A stretch of 64,000 nucleotides of DNA from Panulirus ornatus (lineage: Eukaryota > Arthropoda > Malacostraca > Decapoda > Palinuridae): contig NC_092287.1 of the NCBI RefSeq assembly GCF_036320965.1, positions 13,308,423 to 13,372,422 on the forward strand. The letters run 5' to 3'. Made by a program: the position numbers and the translations under genes. Positions 22,961 through 41,211 of this stretch are shown here, piece by piece (position 1 is the first letter of the stretch; every line of letters begins with the position of its first letter). The notes below the pieces were generated by a model, which saw only the letters and a list, made by a program, of their open reading frames with translations, was not told where the DNA came from and searched no databases.

Positions 22961-25900
22961 TCTATTTATTTTGCTTTTTCGCTGTCTCAGGCGTTAGCGA
23001 GGTAGCACAAGGAAACAGACGAAAGAATGGCCCAACCCGCCCACATACACATGTATATACATACACGTCCACACACTCAAATATACATACCTATACATCT
23101 CAATGTACACATATATATAGATACACACACAGACATATACATATATAAACAAGTACATAATTCATACTGTCTGCCTTTATTTGTTCCCATTGTCACCCAC
23201 CACACATGGAATAACAACCCCTTCCCCCTCATGTGTGAGAGGTAGCGCTAGGAAAAGACACAAAAGGCCCCATTCGTTCACACTCAGTCTCTAGCTGTCA
23301 TGTAATTATGCACCGAAACCACAGCTCCCTTTCCACATCCAGGCCCCACAGAACTTTCCATGGTTTACCCCAGACGCTTCACATGCTCTGGTTCAATCCA
23401 TTGACAGCACGTCGACCACGGTATACCACATCGTTCCAATTCACTCTATTCCTTGTACGACTTTCACCCTCCTGCATGTTCAGGCCCCGATCACACAAAA
23501 TCTTTTTCACTCCATCTTTCCACCTACAATTTGGTCTCCCACTTCTCCTCGCTCCCTCCACCTAATACACGTATATCCTTTTGGTCAATCTTTCCTCACT
23601 CATTCTGTCCATGTGACCAAACCATTTCAAAACACCCTCTTCTGCTCTCTCAACCACACTCTTTTATTTTCCACACATCTCTCTTACCCTTACATTACTT
23701 ACTCGATCAAACCACCTCACACCACATATTGTACTCAAACATCTCATTTCCAGCACATCCACCCTCCTGCGCACAACTCTATCCATAGCCCACGCCTCGC
23801 AACCATACAACATTGTTGGAACCACTATTCCTTTAAACATACCCATTTTTGCTTTCCGAGATAATGTTCTCAACTTCCAAACATTCTTCAAGGTTCCCAG
23901 GATTTTCGCCCCCTCCCCCACCCTATGATTCACTTCCGCTTCCATTGTTCCATTCGCTGCCATATCCACTCCCAGATATCTAAAACACTTCACTTCCTCC
24001 AGTTTTTCTCCATTCAAACTTACCTCCCAATTGACTTGACCCTCAACCCTACTGTACCTAATAACCTTGCTCTTATTCACATTTACTCTTAACTTTCTTC
24101 TTCCACACACTTTACCAAACTCAGTCACCAGCTTCTGCAGTTTCTTACATGAATCAGCCACCAGCGCTGTATCATCAGCGAACAACAACTGACTCACTTC
24201 CCAAGCTTTCTCATTAGCAACAGACTGCATACTTCCCCCTCTTTCCAAAACTCTTGCATTCACCTCCCTAACAAACCCATCCATAAACAAATTAAACAAC
24301 CATCGAGACATCACACACCCCTACCGCAAACCTACATTCACTGAGAACCAATCACTTTCCTCTCTTCCTACAAGTACAGAGGCCTTACATCCTCGATAAA
24401 AACTTTTCACTGCTTCTAACAACTTCCCTCCCACACCATATATTCTTAAAACCTTCCACAGAGCATCTCTATCAACTCTATCATATGCCTTCTCCAGATC
24501 CATAAATGCTACATACAAATCCATTTGTTTTTCTAAGTATTTCTAACATACATTCTTCAAAGCAAACACCTGATCCACACATCCTCTACCACTTCTGAAA
24601 CCACACTGCTCTTCCCCAATCTGATGCTCTGTACATGCCTTCACCCGCTCAATCAATACCCTCCCATATAATTTACCAGGAATACTCAACAAACTTATAC
24701 CTCTGTAATTTGAGCACTCACTCTTATCCCCTTTGCCTTTGTACAATGGCACTATGCACGCATTCCGCCAATCCTCAGGCACCTCACCATGAGTCATACA
24801 TACATCAAATAACCTTACCAACCAGTCAATAATACAGTCACTCCCATTTCTAATAAATTCCACTGCAATACCATCCAAACCTGCTGCCTTGCCGGCTTAC
24901 TACCTTTTCTCTATTTACCAAATCATTTTCCCTAACCTTCTCACTTTGCACACCACCTCGACCAAAACACCCTATATCTGCCACTCTATCGTCAAACACA
25001 TTCAACAAACCTTCAAAATACTCACTCCATCTCCTTGTCACATCACCACTATTTGTTATCACCTCCCCATTAGCCCCCTTCACTGAAGTTCCCATTTGCT
25101 CCCTTGTCTTACTCACTTTATCTACCTCCTTCCAAAACATCTTTTTATTCTCCCTGAAATTTGATAATACTCTCTCACCCAAACTCTCATTTGCTCTCTT
25201 TTTCACCATTTACACCTTTCTCTTGACCTCCTGCCTCGTTCTTTTATACCTCTACCACTCATTTGCCTTTTTTTCCTGCAAAAATCGTCCAAATGCCTCT
25301 CTCTTCTCTTTCACTAATAAACTTACTTCTTCATCCCACCACTCACTTCCTTTTCTAATCAACCCACCTCCCACGCTTCTCATGCCACAAGGATCTTTTG
25401 CGCAAGCCATCAATACTTCCCTAAATACATCCCATTCCTCCCCCACTCCCCTTACTTCCATTGTTCTCACCTTTTTCCATTCTGTACTCAGTCTCTCCTG
25501 GTACTTCCTCACACAAGTCTCCTTCCCAAGCTCACTTAATCTCACCACTCTCTTCACCCCAACATTCTCTCTTCTTTTCTGAAAACCCCCACAAGATAAT
25601 GGTCAGACATCCCTCCAGTTGCAGTTCTCAGCACATTAACATCCAAAACTCTCTCTGTCGTGCGCCTATCAATTAACACGTAATACAATAACGCTCTCTG
25701 GCCATCTCTCCTACTTACATACGTATAATTATGTGTATCTCGCTTTTTAAACCAGGTATTCCCAATCACCAGTCCTTTTTCAGCACATAAATCTACAAGT
25801 TCTTCACCATTTCCATTTACAACACTGAACACTCCATGTATACCAATTATTCCCTCAACTGCCACATTACTCACCTTTGCATTCAAATCACCCATCACTA

Positions 25901-26450
25901 TAACCCGATCTTGTGCATCAAAACCACTAACACACTCATTCAGCTGCTCCCATAACATTTGCCTCTCATGATCTTTCTTCTCATGCCCAGTTGCATATGC
26001 ACCAATAATCACCCAACTCTCTCCATCAACTTTCACTTTTACCCATACCAATCTAGAATTTGCTTTCTTACACTCTATCACATACTCTCACAACTCCTGA
26101 TTCAGGAGTACTGCTACTCCTTCCCTTGCTCTTGTCCTCTCACTAACCACTGACTTTACTCCCAAGACATTTCCAAACCACTCTTCGCCTTTACCCTTCA
26201 GCTTCGTTTCACTACCTATCTCCTTTTTTCTCATCTTTGTTACATCCACACACATTTAGACACCCCAATGTGAGCCTTCGAGGAGGATGAGCACTCCTCG
26301 CGTGACTCCTTCTTCTGTTTCCCCTTTTAGAAAGTTAAAATACAAGGAGGGGAGGGTTTCTGGCCCCCCGCTCCCGTCCCTTTTAGTCGCCTTCTACGAC
26401 ACGTAAGGAATGCGTGGGAAGTATTCTTTCTCCCCTATCCCCAGGGATAT
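22961..26450 (-). mobile_element. RTE-like LINE copy, full length, long 3' UTR (old subfamily)
   Basis: Minus-strand copy from the 3' terminal hairpin (22980-23030) to the 5' terminus CCCCAGGGAT at 26450. The 3' UTR is the long type, with CACATGGAATAAC, a CTAGCTGTCATG block and a second copy of the GAGGTAGCGC motif. About 3.49 kb. Multiple stops and frameshifts; old. Confidence 0.92.
23379..26320 (-). pseudogene. LINE polyprotein, heavily broken (old subfamily)
   Basis: Fragments of the whole protein are recognisable: endonuclease (VIIGAYATGHEKK, VMGDLNAKVS), linker, RT start, motif A, FADDTAL and GRPNCRW. The start codon position reads AGG. There is a TAG at the motif B glutamine (24321-24323), a stop in place of the CEKYLEK cysteine region (about 24545), a deletion removing part of LRKMKAGKA near 24898, and further frame breaks near 23570, 23660, 25210 and 25590. 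The C-terminus carries the long-subfamily extension (RRAVNGLNQ). Confidence 0.88.

Positions 26451-31850
<5,400 letters not shown>

Positions 31851-31907
<57 letters not shown>
31851..31907. repeat. (TA)n microsatellite between tail-to-tail LINEs
   Basis: Pure TA flanked by the poly(A) of a plus-strand LINE and the 3' end of a minus-strand LINE that has only a short T-run. Confidence 0.98.
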
Positions 31908-31912
<5 letters not shown>

Positions 31913-34287
31913 TTTGTCGCTGTCTCCAGCGTTTGCGAGGCAGCGCAAGGAAACAGACGAAAGAAATGACCCAACCCACCCACATACACATGTATATACA
32001 TACGTCCAGACACGAAAATATACATACCTACATGGTTTACCCCAGACGCTTCACATGCCTTCACTCAATCCACTGACAGCACGTCAACCCCGGTATACCA
32101 CATCGCTCCAATTCACTCTATTCCTTGCACTCCTTTCACCCTCCTGTATGTTCAGGCCCCGATCACAGAAAATCTTTTTTCACTCCATCTATCCACCTCC
32201 AATTTGGTCTCCCTCTTCTCCTCGTTCCCTCCACCTCCGACACATATATCCTCTTGATCAATCTTTTCTCACTCATTCTCTCCATGTGCCCAAACCATTT
32301 CAAAACACCCTCTTCTGCTCTCTCAACCATGCTCTTTTTATTTCCACACATCTCTCTTACCTTTACGTTACTTACTCGATCAAACCACCTCAAACCACAC
32401 ATTGTCCTCAAACATCTCATTTTTAGCACATCCATCCTCCTGCGTACAACTCTATCCATAGTCCACGCCTCGCAACCATACAACATTGCTGGAACCACTA
32501 TTCCTTCAAACATACCCATTTTTGCTTTCCGAGATAATGTTCTCGACTTCCACACATTCTTCAAGGTTCCCAGAATTTTCGCCCCTCCCCCACCCTATGA
32601 TCCATTTCCGCTTCCATGCTTCCATCCGCTGCGAGATCCGCTCCCAGATATCTAAATCACTTCACTTCCTCCAGTTTTTCTCCATTCAAACTCACCTCCC
32701 AATTGACTAGACCCTCAACCCTACTGTACCTAATAACCTTGCTCTTATTCACATTTACTCTTATCTTTCTTCTTTCACACACTTTACCAAACTCAGTCAC
32801 CAGCTTCTGCAGTTTCTCACATGAATCAGCCACCAGCGATGTATCATCAGCGAACAACAACTGACTCACTTCCCAAGCTCTCTCATCCCCAACAGACTTC
32901 ATACTTGCCCCTCTTTCCAAAACTCTTGCATTTACCTCCCTAACAACCCCATTCATAAACAAATTAAACAACCATGGAGACATCACACACCCCTGCCGCA
33001 AACCTACATTCACTGAGAACCAATCACTTTCCTCTCTTCCTACACGTACACATGCCTTACATCCTCGATAAAAACTTTTCCCTGCTTCTAACAACTTGCC
33101 TCCCACACCATATATTCTTAATACCTTCCACAGAGCATCTCTATCAACTCTATCATATCCCTTCTCCAGATCCATAAATGCTACATATGAATCCATTTGC
33201 TTTTCTAAGTATTTCTCACATACATTCTTTAAAGCAAACACCTGATCCACACATCCTCTACCACTTCTGAAACCACACTGCTCTTCCCCAATCTGATGCT
33301 CTGTACATGTCTTCACCCTCTCAATCAATACCCTCCCATATGATTTACCAGGAATACTCAAAAAACTTATACCTCTGTAATTTGAACACTCACTCTTATC
33401 CCCTTTGCCTTTGTACAATGGCACTATGCACGCATTCCGCCAATCCTCAGGCACCTCACCATGAGTCATACATACATTAAATAACCTTACCAACCAGTCA
33501 ACAATACAGTCACCCCCTTTTTTAATAAATTCCACTGCAATACCATCCAAACCTGCTGCCTTGCCGGCTTTCATCTTCCGCAAAACTTTTACTACCTCTT
33601 CTATGTTTACCAAATCATTTTCCCTAACCCTCTCACTTTGCACACCACGTCGACCAAAACACCCTATATCTGCCACTCTATCATCAAACACATTCAACAA
33701 ACCTTCAAAATACTCACTCAATCTCCTTCTCACATCACCACTACTTGTTATCACCTCCCCATTTGCGACCTTCACTGAAGTTCCCATTTGCTCCCTTGTC
33801 TTACGTACTTTATTTACCTCCTTCCAGAACATCTTTTTATTCTCCCTAAAATTTAATGATACTCTCTCACCCAAACTCTCATTAGCCCTTTTTTTCACCT
33901 CTTGCACCTTTCTCTTGACCTCCTGTCTCTTTCTTTTATACGTCTCCCACTCAATTGCATTTTTTCCCTGCAAAAATCGTCCAAATGCCTCTCTCTTCTC
34001 TTTCACTAATACTCTTACTTCTTCATCCCACCACTCACTACCCTTTCTAATCAACCCACCTCCCACTCTTCTCATGCCACAAGCATCTTTTGCGCAATCC
34101 ATCACTGATTCCCTAAATACATCCCATTCCTCCCCCACTCCCCTTGCTTCCATTGTTCTCACCTTTTTCCATTCTCTACTCAGTCTCTCCTGGTACTTCC
34201 TCACACAGGTCTCCTTTTCAAGCTCACTTACTCTCACCACCCTCTTCACCCCAACGTTCACTCTTCTTTTCTAAAAACCCATACAAA
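31908..34287 (-). mobile_element. RTE-like LINE copy, short 3' UTR, 5'-truncated after the endonuclease
   Basis: Minus-strand copy from the 3' end to the KVKICMGFQKRR region. Its 5' end meets a plus-strand LINE head-to-head with only a CCCATA filler duplicate and no (TA)n. Confidence 0.92.
32084..34287 (-). pseudogene. LINE linker-RT polyprotein with 3'-side lesions
   Basis: A 534-codon open stretch (34261-32657) contains the linker, RT start, motif A (FMDLEKGYDRVD), RQGC and FADDTSL. It ends at TGA where Cys of KCFRYLG should be. Below that come a frame break near 32590 and further stops in the C-terminal part. Only the C-terminal third is damaged. Confidence 0.87.
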
Positions 34288-34293
34288 CCCATA

Positions 34294-36122
34294 AAAAAAG
34301 GGCAAATGAGAGTTGGGGTGAGAGAGTATCATTAAATTTTAGGGAGAATAAAAAGATTTTCTGGAAGGAGGTAAATAAATTGCGTAAGACAAGGGAACAA
34401 ATGGGAACTTCAGTGAAGGGGGCTAATGGGGAGGTAATAAGAAGTAGTGGTGATGTGAGAAGGAGATGGAGTGAGTATTTTGAAGGTTTGTTGAATGTGT
34501 TTGATGATAAAGTGGCAGATATAGGGTGTTTTGGTCGAGGTGGTGTGCAAAGTGAGAGGTTTAGGGAAAATGATTTGGTAAACTGAGAAGAGGTAGAAAA
34601 AAGCTTTGCTGAAGATGAAAGCCGGCAAGCAGTGGGTTTGGATGGTATTGCAGTGGAATTTATTAAAAAAGGGGTGACTGTATTGTTGACTGATTGGGAA
34701 GGTTATTTAATGTATGTATGATTCATGGTTAGGTGCCTGAGGATTGCCGGAATGCGTGCATAGTGCCATTGTACAAAGGCAAAGGGGACAAAGGTGATTG
34801 CTCAAATTACAGAGGTATACGTTTGTTGGGTATTCCTGGGAAATTATATGGGAGGGTATTGACTGAGAAGGTGAAGGCATGTACAGAGCATCAGATTGGG
34901 GAAAAGCAGTGTGGTTTCAGAAGTGGTAGAGGATGTGTTCATAAGGTGTTTGCTTTGAAGAATGTATGTGAGAAATACTTAGAAAAGCAAAATGATTTTT
35001 ATGTAGCATTTATGGATCTTGAGAAGACACATGATAGAGTTGATTGATATGCTCTGTGGAATGTATTAAGAATATATGGTGTGGGAGGCAAGTTGTTTGA
35101 AGCAGTGAAAAGTTTTTATCGAGGATGCAAGGCATTGTACGTGTAGGAAGAAAGGAAAGTGATTGGTTCTCAGTGAACGTAGATTTGCGGTAGGGGTGTG
35201 TGATGTATCCATGGTTGTTTAATTTGTTTATGGATGGGGATGTTTGGGAGGTGAATGCAATAGTTTTGGAAAGAGGGGCAAATACGCAGTCTGTTGGGGA
35301 TGAGAGAGCTTGGGAAGTGAGTCAGTTGCTGTTCGCTGATGATACAACACTGGTGGCTGATTCATGTGAGAAACTGCAGAAGCTGGTGACTGAGTTTGGT
35401 AAAGAAAGTTGAGAGTAAATGTGAATAAGAGCAAGGTTCTTAGGTGCGGTAGGGTTGAGGGTCAAGTCAACTGGGAGGTAAGTTTGAATGGAGAAAAAGT
35501 GGAGGAAGTGAAGTGTTTTAGATATCTGGGAGTGGATATGGTAGCTGATGGAACCATGGAAGCTGAATTGAATCATTGGGTGGGGGAGGGGGCTAAAATT
35601 CTAGGAGCCTTGAATAATGTGTGGAAGTCGAGAACATTATCTCGGAAAGCAAAAATGGGTAAGTTTGAAGGAATAGTGGTTTCAACAATGTTGTATGGGT
35701 GCGAGGCGTGGGCTATGGTTAGAACTGTGCGGAGGAGGGTGGATGTGCTGGAAATGAGATGTTTGAGGACAATATGTGGTGTGAGGTGGTTTGATCGAGT
35801 AAGTAATAATAGGGTAAGAGAGATGTGTGGTAATAAAAAGTGTGTGGTTGAGAGAGCAGAAGAGGGTGTTTTGAAATGGTTTGGTCACATAGAGAGAATG
35901 AGTGAGGAAAGATTGACAAATAGTACATATGTGTCATAGGTGGAGGGAGCGAGGAGAAGTGAGAGACCAAATTGGAAGTGGAAAGATGGAGTGAAAAAGA
36001 TTTTGAGTGACCGGGGCTTGAACATGCAGGAGGGTGAAAGGCGTGCAAGGAATAGAGTGAATTGTAACGATGTGGTATACCGGGGTCGACGTGCTGTCAA
36101 TGGATTGAACCAGGGCATGTGA
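34294..36122 (+). pseudogene. LINE RT, decayed, long-subfamily C-terminus
   Basis: Many lesions: TGA after LVN (34584), frameshifts near 34600 and 34660, motif A altered (FMDLEKTHDRVD) then TGA at about 35047, TAG at the motif B glutamine (35191-35193), deletion in FGKVCERRKL near 35405, and TAG after TYVS (about 35937). The last codons read YRGRRAVNGLNQGM then TGA, because CGA stands where the young subfamily has its TGA. Confidence 0.87.
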
Positions 36123-36540
36123 AGCGTCTGGGTTAAACCATGGAAAGTTCTGTGGGGCCTGGATGTGGAAAGGGAGCTGTGGTTTCGATGCATTATTACA
36201 TGACAGCTAGAGACTGAGAGTGAACGAATGGGGCCTTTGTTGTCTTCCTAGCGCTACCTCGCACACATGAGGGGGAGGGGGTTGTTATTCCATGTGTGGC
36301 GAGGTGGCGATGGGAATAAATAAAGGCAGACAGTATGAATTATGTACATGTGTATATATGTATATGTCTGTGTGTGTATATGTATATATATGTATACGTT
36401 GAGATGTATAGGTATATATTTTTGCGTGTGTGGACGTTTATGTATATACATGTGTATGTGGGTGGGTTGGGCCATTCTTTTGTCTGTTTACTTGCGCTGC
36501 CTCGCTAACGCGGGAGACAGCGACAAAGCAAAATTAATGA

Positions 36541-36543
<3 letters not shown>
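34294..36543 (+). mobile_element. RTE-like LINE copy, long 3' UTR (old), 5'-truncated
   Basis: Plus-strand copy starting in the linker ([10 protein letters not shown]) and ending AAATTAATGAATG. The long-type 3' UTR holds GGGGCCTGGATGTGG, a CTAGCGCTACCTCGC block and, at the end, the terminal hairpin. Strongly decayed. Confidence 0.92.

Positions 36544-36597
<54 letters not shown>
36544..36597. repeat. (TA)n microsatellite
   Basis: Pure TA after the old LINE 3' end, joining host sequence. Confidence 0.97.
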
Positions 36598-36599
<2 letters not shown>

Positions 36600-36891
36600 T
36601 CCAGCAGAAAATCCTGACATCCGCTGAGATTTTTTGAAGTTTTGGATATTGCAACACGGTGAGAGAAATTATGAACCGCAGTTAGAAAACTGCTAAAAAA
36701 AAAAATTATGTTGGACTTTTCCATATGTCTAGCATCTGGTGAAGCCAGAGGCCCCCACCTCGTACATCGCAATGGAGATGCGACACGATCACCTATGAAA
36801 TACTTCTCTATGAAAATAATCTTGGAGATGAAAGTTACCAAAGTGTATCACTAAACTTCAGGTCGTTAAGGCATTGCATCTGACATTAAAA
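36598..36891. other. Unique host sequence
   Basis: No repeat or convincing coding region recognised. Confidence 0.5.
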
Positions 36892-37036
36892 ACTTACAGA
36901 CATATACAGTCATGTTGTACTTACAGACATATACAGTCATGTTGTACTTACAGACACAGCGAGTCGTGTTGTACTCTCAGACACACACAGGGGGTCATGT
37001 AGTACTCACAGACACACTGAGTCCTGTTCTACTGAC
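36892..37036. repeat. 27-bp minisatellite, five units
   Basis: The first two units (36892-36918, 36919-36945) are identical: ACTTACAGACATATACAGTC plus ATGTTGT. Three diverged units follow, one of 31 bp, then a partial sixth. Confidence 0.9.
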
Positions 37037-37298
37037 AGACGCAAAAACATAAGTGCTTCACAAGTGTATGTGCTTGTGTTTTTTTTTTTCAGTAGAATCG
37101 TCATTACTCACCTCCCGATGCTTACTTGGACGATTTGACCCTCTCATGTTTCTATCAATAAACCCCAGCAGTCAAAGCCAAAGCGCACTCCCAAGACTTA
37201 AGCTTAGAGAATAGTGTTAGATTGGTCGGAATACTCCAGTACCCGAGAGAACAACATATTCCTACAAGAGACATTGCGCTCAAAGAGCATTTGTAAGT
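37037..37298. other. Unique host sequence
   Basis: Contains a T-run at 37080-37089. No coding or repeat signal recognised. Confidence 0.45.
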
Positions 37299-37375
37299 GA
37301 GCTGGGTACTCCCACCACTAGGTTAGTGTACCCAGCTCCCGCACAGATGGAACGGGGTTCGAATCCTTGCTGTTG
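37299..37375 (+). repeat. tRNA-like (SINE-type) promoter sequence
   Basis: GGTTCGAATCC at about 37357-37367 is a perfect Pol III box B, and CTAGGTTAGTG upstream is box-A-like at tRNA-like spacing. An 11-bp perfect inverted repeat (GAGCTGGGTAC 37299-37309, GTACCCAGCTC 37328-37338) overlaps it. It does not fold as a clean tRNA, so a tRNA-derived SINE head is more likely than a functional tRNA gene. Confidence 0.4.
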
Positions 37376-37934
37376 GCGTTATGTGTTCTATCAAGTGCAC
37401 GTTCATCGCATTGTATTCGTATACTCCTGTAAGTGACACCTGATATGCCTTAAAAGGGAAGGACACGTCATTAAACTCTAGATACAGGTATGGTAGCAAT
37501 TCTGAGTACAAAATTATCCCAGGCGCATTTTTCTACGTATGGTGAAGTAGCTGACCAGTCCATGCCGTGTAGACTATAAGGCAGTCTTGCCATGTAGACC
37601 AAACTCTTCAGAGGTTGGTTTAGTGTCCCGGGCGAGTTGAATATCATCCGTCATCTGACTGAGTTCAGAATGGTGGAACAAAGTTAGGATCCATGGGTAT
37701 GACGGATATAGGCTTAGGTCGGTGTTCGGGCCACCACCACCATAGTACGTCCGTAAGTACCTAGCCCATATACGCTAAACATCAGTTGCATCCATGAGTT
37801 ATTCAAGTGAGGATGGACATACCATGGAAATGGCGAGTTTTAAATGCATTTATTACAATGTATACACATTGGCGTCATGATCGATTGCGAAGCTGAGGAA
37901 AGAAAATCTGTCTTGGTATATTGTACACAACCAT
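37376..37934. other. Host sequence, possible SINE body
   Basis: No ORF or tandem repeat. It may include the body of the element whose tRNA-like head is at 37299-37375, but its right end is not visible. Confidence 0.35.
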
Positions 37935-38075
37935 GGTCCTCACTTGATGACCTAACATCCTCATATTGGGACATTATGTATAACTAAGATCCTTATTTGA
38001 TTACCTTATTTCATGTTTGAACATTATGTATATCCTAGGTCCTCATTCGTTGACCTTGCTTCTTTATCATATAAG
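37935..38075. repeat. ~52-bp imperfect tandem repeat, three units
   Basis: Units start at 37935 (GGTCCTCACTTGATGACCT), 37988 (GATCCTTATTTGATTACCT) and 38039 (GGTCCTCATTCGTTGACCT). Units 1 and 2 also share ACATTATGTATA. Confidence 0.75.
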
Positions 38076-38291
38076 GAAGGAAAACGTTGTTCGCATTTCA
38101 CATAACTTGTACATATCAGACCCTTAGTGAACTATGTCTTGTTGTTGTCAGGTGTGTTGAGCGAGTTCGTAAACAGTTCTCTCATCCTTCATACCAGAGT
38201 TGCAACCTAGACTTTCGCTGGAATTCATCATCTGTTCCAGAGCACAAGGACAACATATGAAACTAGATCAATATTAACATCCACGGGTCAG
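38076..38291. other. Unique host sequence
   Basis: Nothing recognised. Confidence 0.45.
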
Positions 38292-38393
38292 CTAATACAC
38301 ACACACACACACACACACAGACACACAGACACAGACAGACACACACACACACACACACACACAGACACACACACAGACACACACACAGACACA

Positions 38394-38446
<53 letters not shown>

Positions 38447-38465
38447 ACAGACACACAGACACACA

Positions 38466-38518
<53 letters not shown>
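38292..38518. repeat. (AC)n microsatellite with AGAC interruptions
   Basis: Mostly CA dinucleotides with regular CAGACA variants. The Cys-Val frames on the minus strand are translations of the repeat, not genes. Confidence 0.98.
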
Positions 38519-38521
<3 letters not shown>

Positions 38522-38849
38522 GACAGTGAACAGTTCTTTGAGAGATTTGGGAAAAGAGCAGCCAGAGGATATAACGTCACATTAAGCAAGAAACTTGATT
38601 AAAAAGATGTAAAGAAGTACTTTTATTGTATAAGAGTGGTGGACGAGTGGAATAAAATGATGGGTAATGCAGACAACATTCATGAACTTAAGAATGTTTA
38701 TGACAGTAGAGAATGTTCAAGAGGTGGGACTCAACGAGTATTAAACCTCCTCCTCATTTAGTACAAATAAGTAAGTAATGACACACATTCCTGAGGATTA
38801 AGGATTAAGAAAACCCCCAGATTATATCCTTGATGGAGTGTAATGCAAC
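38519..38849. other. Host sequence
   Basis: No coding evidence. The right edge grades into the decayed RTE copy. Confidence 0.4.
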
Positions 38850-39654
38850 GAGCAGTGGCAGGAGTGGATGGCTGGAAACTCCCTCTCAATCTATAACTTT
38901 ATAAAACATTTTCTCTCAGAGGCTCAGGTTTGGGAATCTACACATACTTGATTTTAGCTAGCATGAAAAGAAGGGAGTTGGGAGGGTGTAATGATCGGTG
39001 AAAGAAAAACCAGGATACCTTGGTTATGAGCGAAATGAATTGAAGAATGGAAGTGGGATGGTTTGAGAGTATTCAAGGGGTAAAGTTTAGGGTTACTGAG
39101 GACAAGAACGAAGAAAAGGTGCCAGTTCTAATAAGAAATGAACTATGGGACTGTATCAAAGAGGGCGAAGAACTGATCAAAAATATAATGTGGTTTAGAA
39201 TGAATTTAGACAATGAAAGGTGGGCGATAGTTAGTTTTAATTCACCTGGTAATGAGTGGAGGAATGAAGAAAGAAATCTATTTTGGGAGGAGCTGAACGA
39301 TGCTTAATCAGTTTTGATTCAAGGGATGGAACCCCGGTGCCAAGAGAAGTGAATACAACGGTGCTTGATGAAGCAGCTGCACACACAAGGATTTCAGAAT
39401 GGAAAAGAAACTCCACTGAGGACTAGTGGCCCATACAGGGAAGCTCGTGTTTACATCCTCTCTCTTTCTCACAAACAGACATTCAATCTTTGTTCAAAAC
39501 ACTATGGGTTCCGCACCTTACACCTTGAGCAACTTACTCCACATATCAACTACTCTCTTTCCAACCTAATGTTTTCCCTACAACGTTTTTCAAAATCTTA
39601 ATTCATCAGTCATAAAACACACTATTGCGATTTTTCTCTCCTGATTCTCTGTTT

Positions 39655-40440
39655 GATATCTCTTTTATCTAACCATCTCATCCATTCGTATAATTCTATG
39701 AAAAATCTGTAAGTTCTTTGAGAAAAAATGGTATGTAATTCTTTCAACTCCTTTCACATTATTCAAGGAGTTTCTCTTATTTTCCTCTGTCACAAACACC
39801 CTCGTTAAGATCCAGTGGTCTTTTGCTGATTGAATTCGGTTGCATTCAAATGTATTCATATCTTTCCTTACTCTTCGTCTTTCAAGGGAATCCAAGATAA
39901 CTTTTTGAAGTCTCTTCTCGCTGAATTCATTCCCATTGCCAGGTATCAGTTTTGTTATGCTCCTCTGTATTCTTTCTTGAGAGTATATATCCATCCTGTA
40001 ATACAGTGCTCAAAACTGTATTGCATGATCAAATTAAAGCCTCACTAGAGATTGAGACACAGCTGCAGTATAACATTTGCACTTTTATGGTTAACACTTT
40101 TAGAAATAAGCCCATGTACTGTTTTCGCGTTTATCTTAGACGTTTATATATTTATGCCTCGGTTTTAAGTCTTGCTTATGAACACTCCAAGATCTCTCTC
40201 ACGTACCGACTTCTCAATATCTACGTTGTTGTTAAGTTGGTACACTAGACCTTTGTATTTACTACCAGTATCAAACGCTTCACGTTTGTCAGTTCTAAGT
40301 CTCATTTATCACTTTCCTGTCCTTATATATGATTTGCCAAGTCCTCCTTGTATTGCTAGAGAGTCTTCACTCGAATTTATAACCCTTCCATTATTGCATC
40401 GTCGGCAATCTACTACTGTTGACGATGACATTTATGTCTA
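39655..40440 (-). mobile_element. CR1-like LINE 3' fragment, decayed
   Basis: Minus-strand relic. The 39994-39665 stretch contains ERIQRSITKLIPG, SEKRLQKVILDSLERRRVRKDM, which matches the C-terminal pattern of CR1/Jockey-type LINEs (VQRRATKLI, L.LERRRLRGD). Upstream sequence holds degraded thumb segments (DLKPRHKY-like). It sits inside the ancient RTE relic, between its endonuclease halves, so it inserted later. Exact ends not resolved. Confidence 0.6.
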
Positions 40441-41073
40441 AAGCATTAATATGACTTAGGGTATAGGGGTCTGTGGTGTTAATAGAAATGGGGAATAGCC
40501 TGTTGATCTATGTGTTTAAAAAGTAACACAAACACGGATTATATGGTTTAAGAATAGGTGTATACTTGAATTATACGTGGGTGAGTGGGCCTGTGGATTA
40601 ACGTGCTAATACTACTGGACTCCGTTGCTCATTCACAGGAGAGCAGAGTTGAGTTTGTAGGATGTGGATATACCTAGATCGGAAGCAGCGGTGATGTATG
40701 GTCATTTCTTGGTGGAGATGTTATAGATCAGTGATGGGGCTTAGGAAATGACATGCGTATGATAGATGCTTTGAAAGTGAGGAAGCTCGTAAGAGTCGAT
40801 TGAAAGAAATTAAGCTGTAAAAGGCATAGGGCGAGAGGAAATGAATAGGGAAAGTAGAAAGCATTCAGGGAAGTAGTACTTAAGTGGTCTGGTGATGTGT
40901 GTGGCACACGCAAAGTAGACTGTAATGTGTGGGAAAGGGTGGAATAAGGGTCTTAGATCGTTAGTAGATTCAGAAGCAGGTGTATGAACGGTATCTGCAG
41001 GAAAGAAGAATGAAGTCACTAAGAGGAATACGCGAGAAAGTGTCGGGAGCTCAAGAGAAAGTTATTGAAAGAC

Positions 41074-41211
<138 letters not shown>

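Noticed and set aside
36892..37036. CRISPR-like regular repeats
   Set aside because: 27-bp units are directly tandem with no unique spacers, in a eukaryotic context.
38263..38589. Cys-Val-rich open frames on the minus strand
   Set aside because: Translation of the (AC)n microsatellite.
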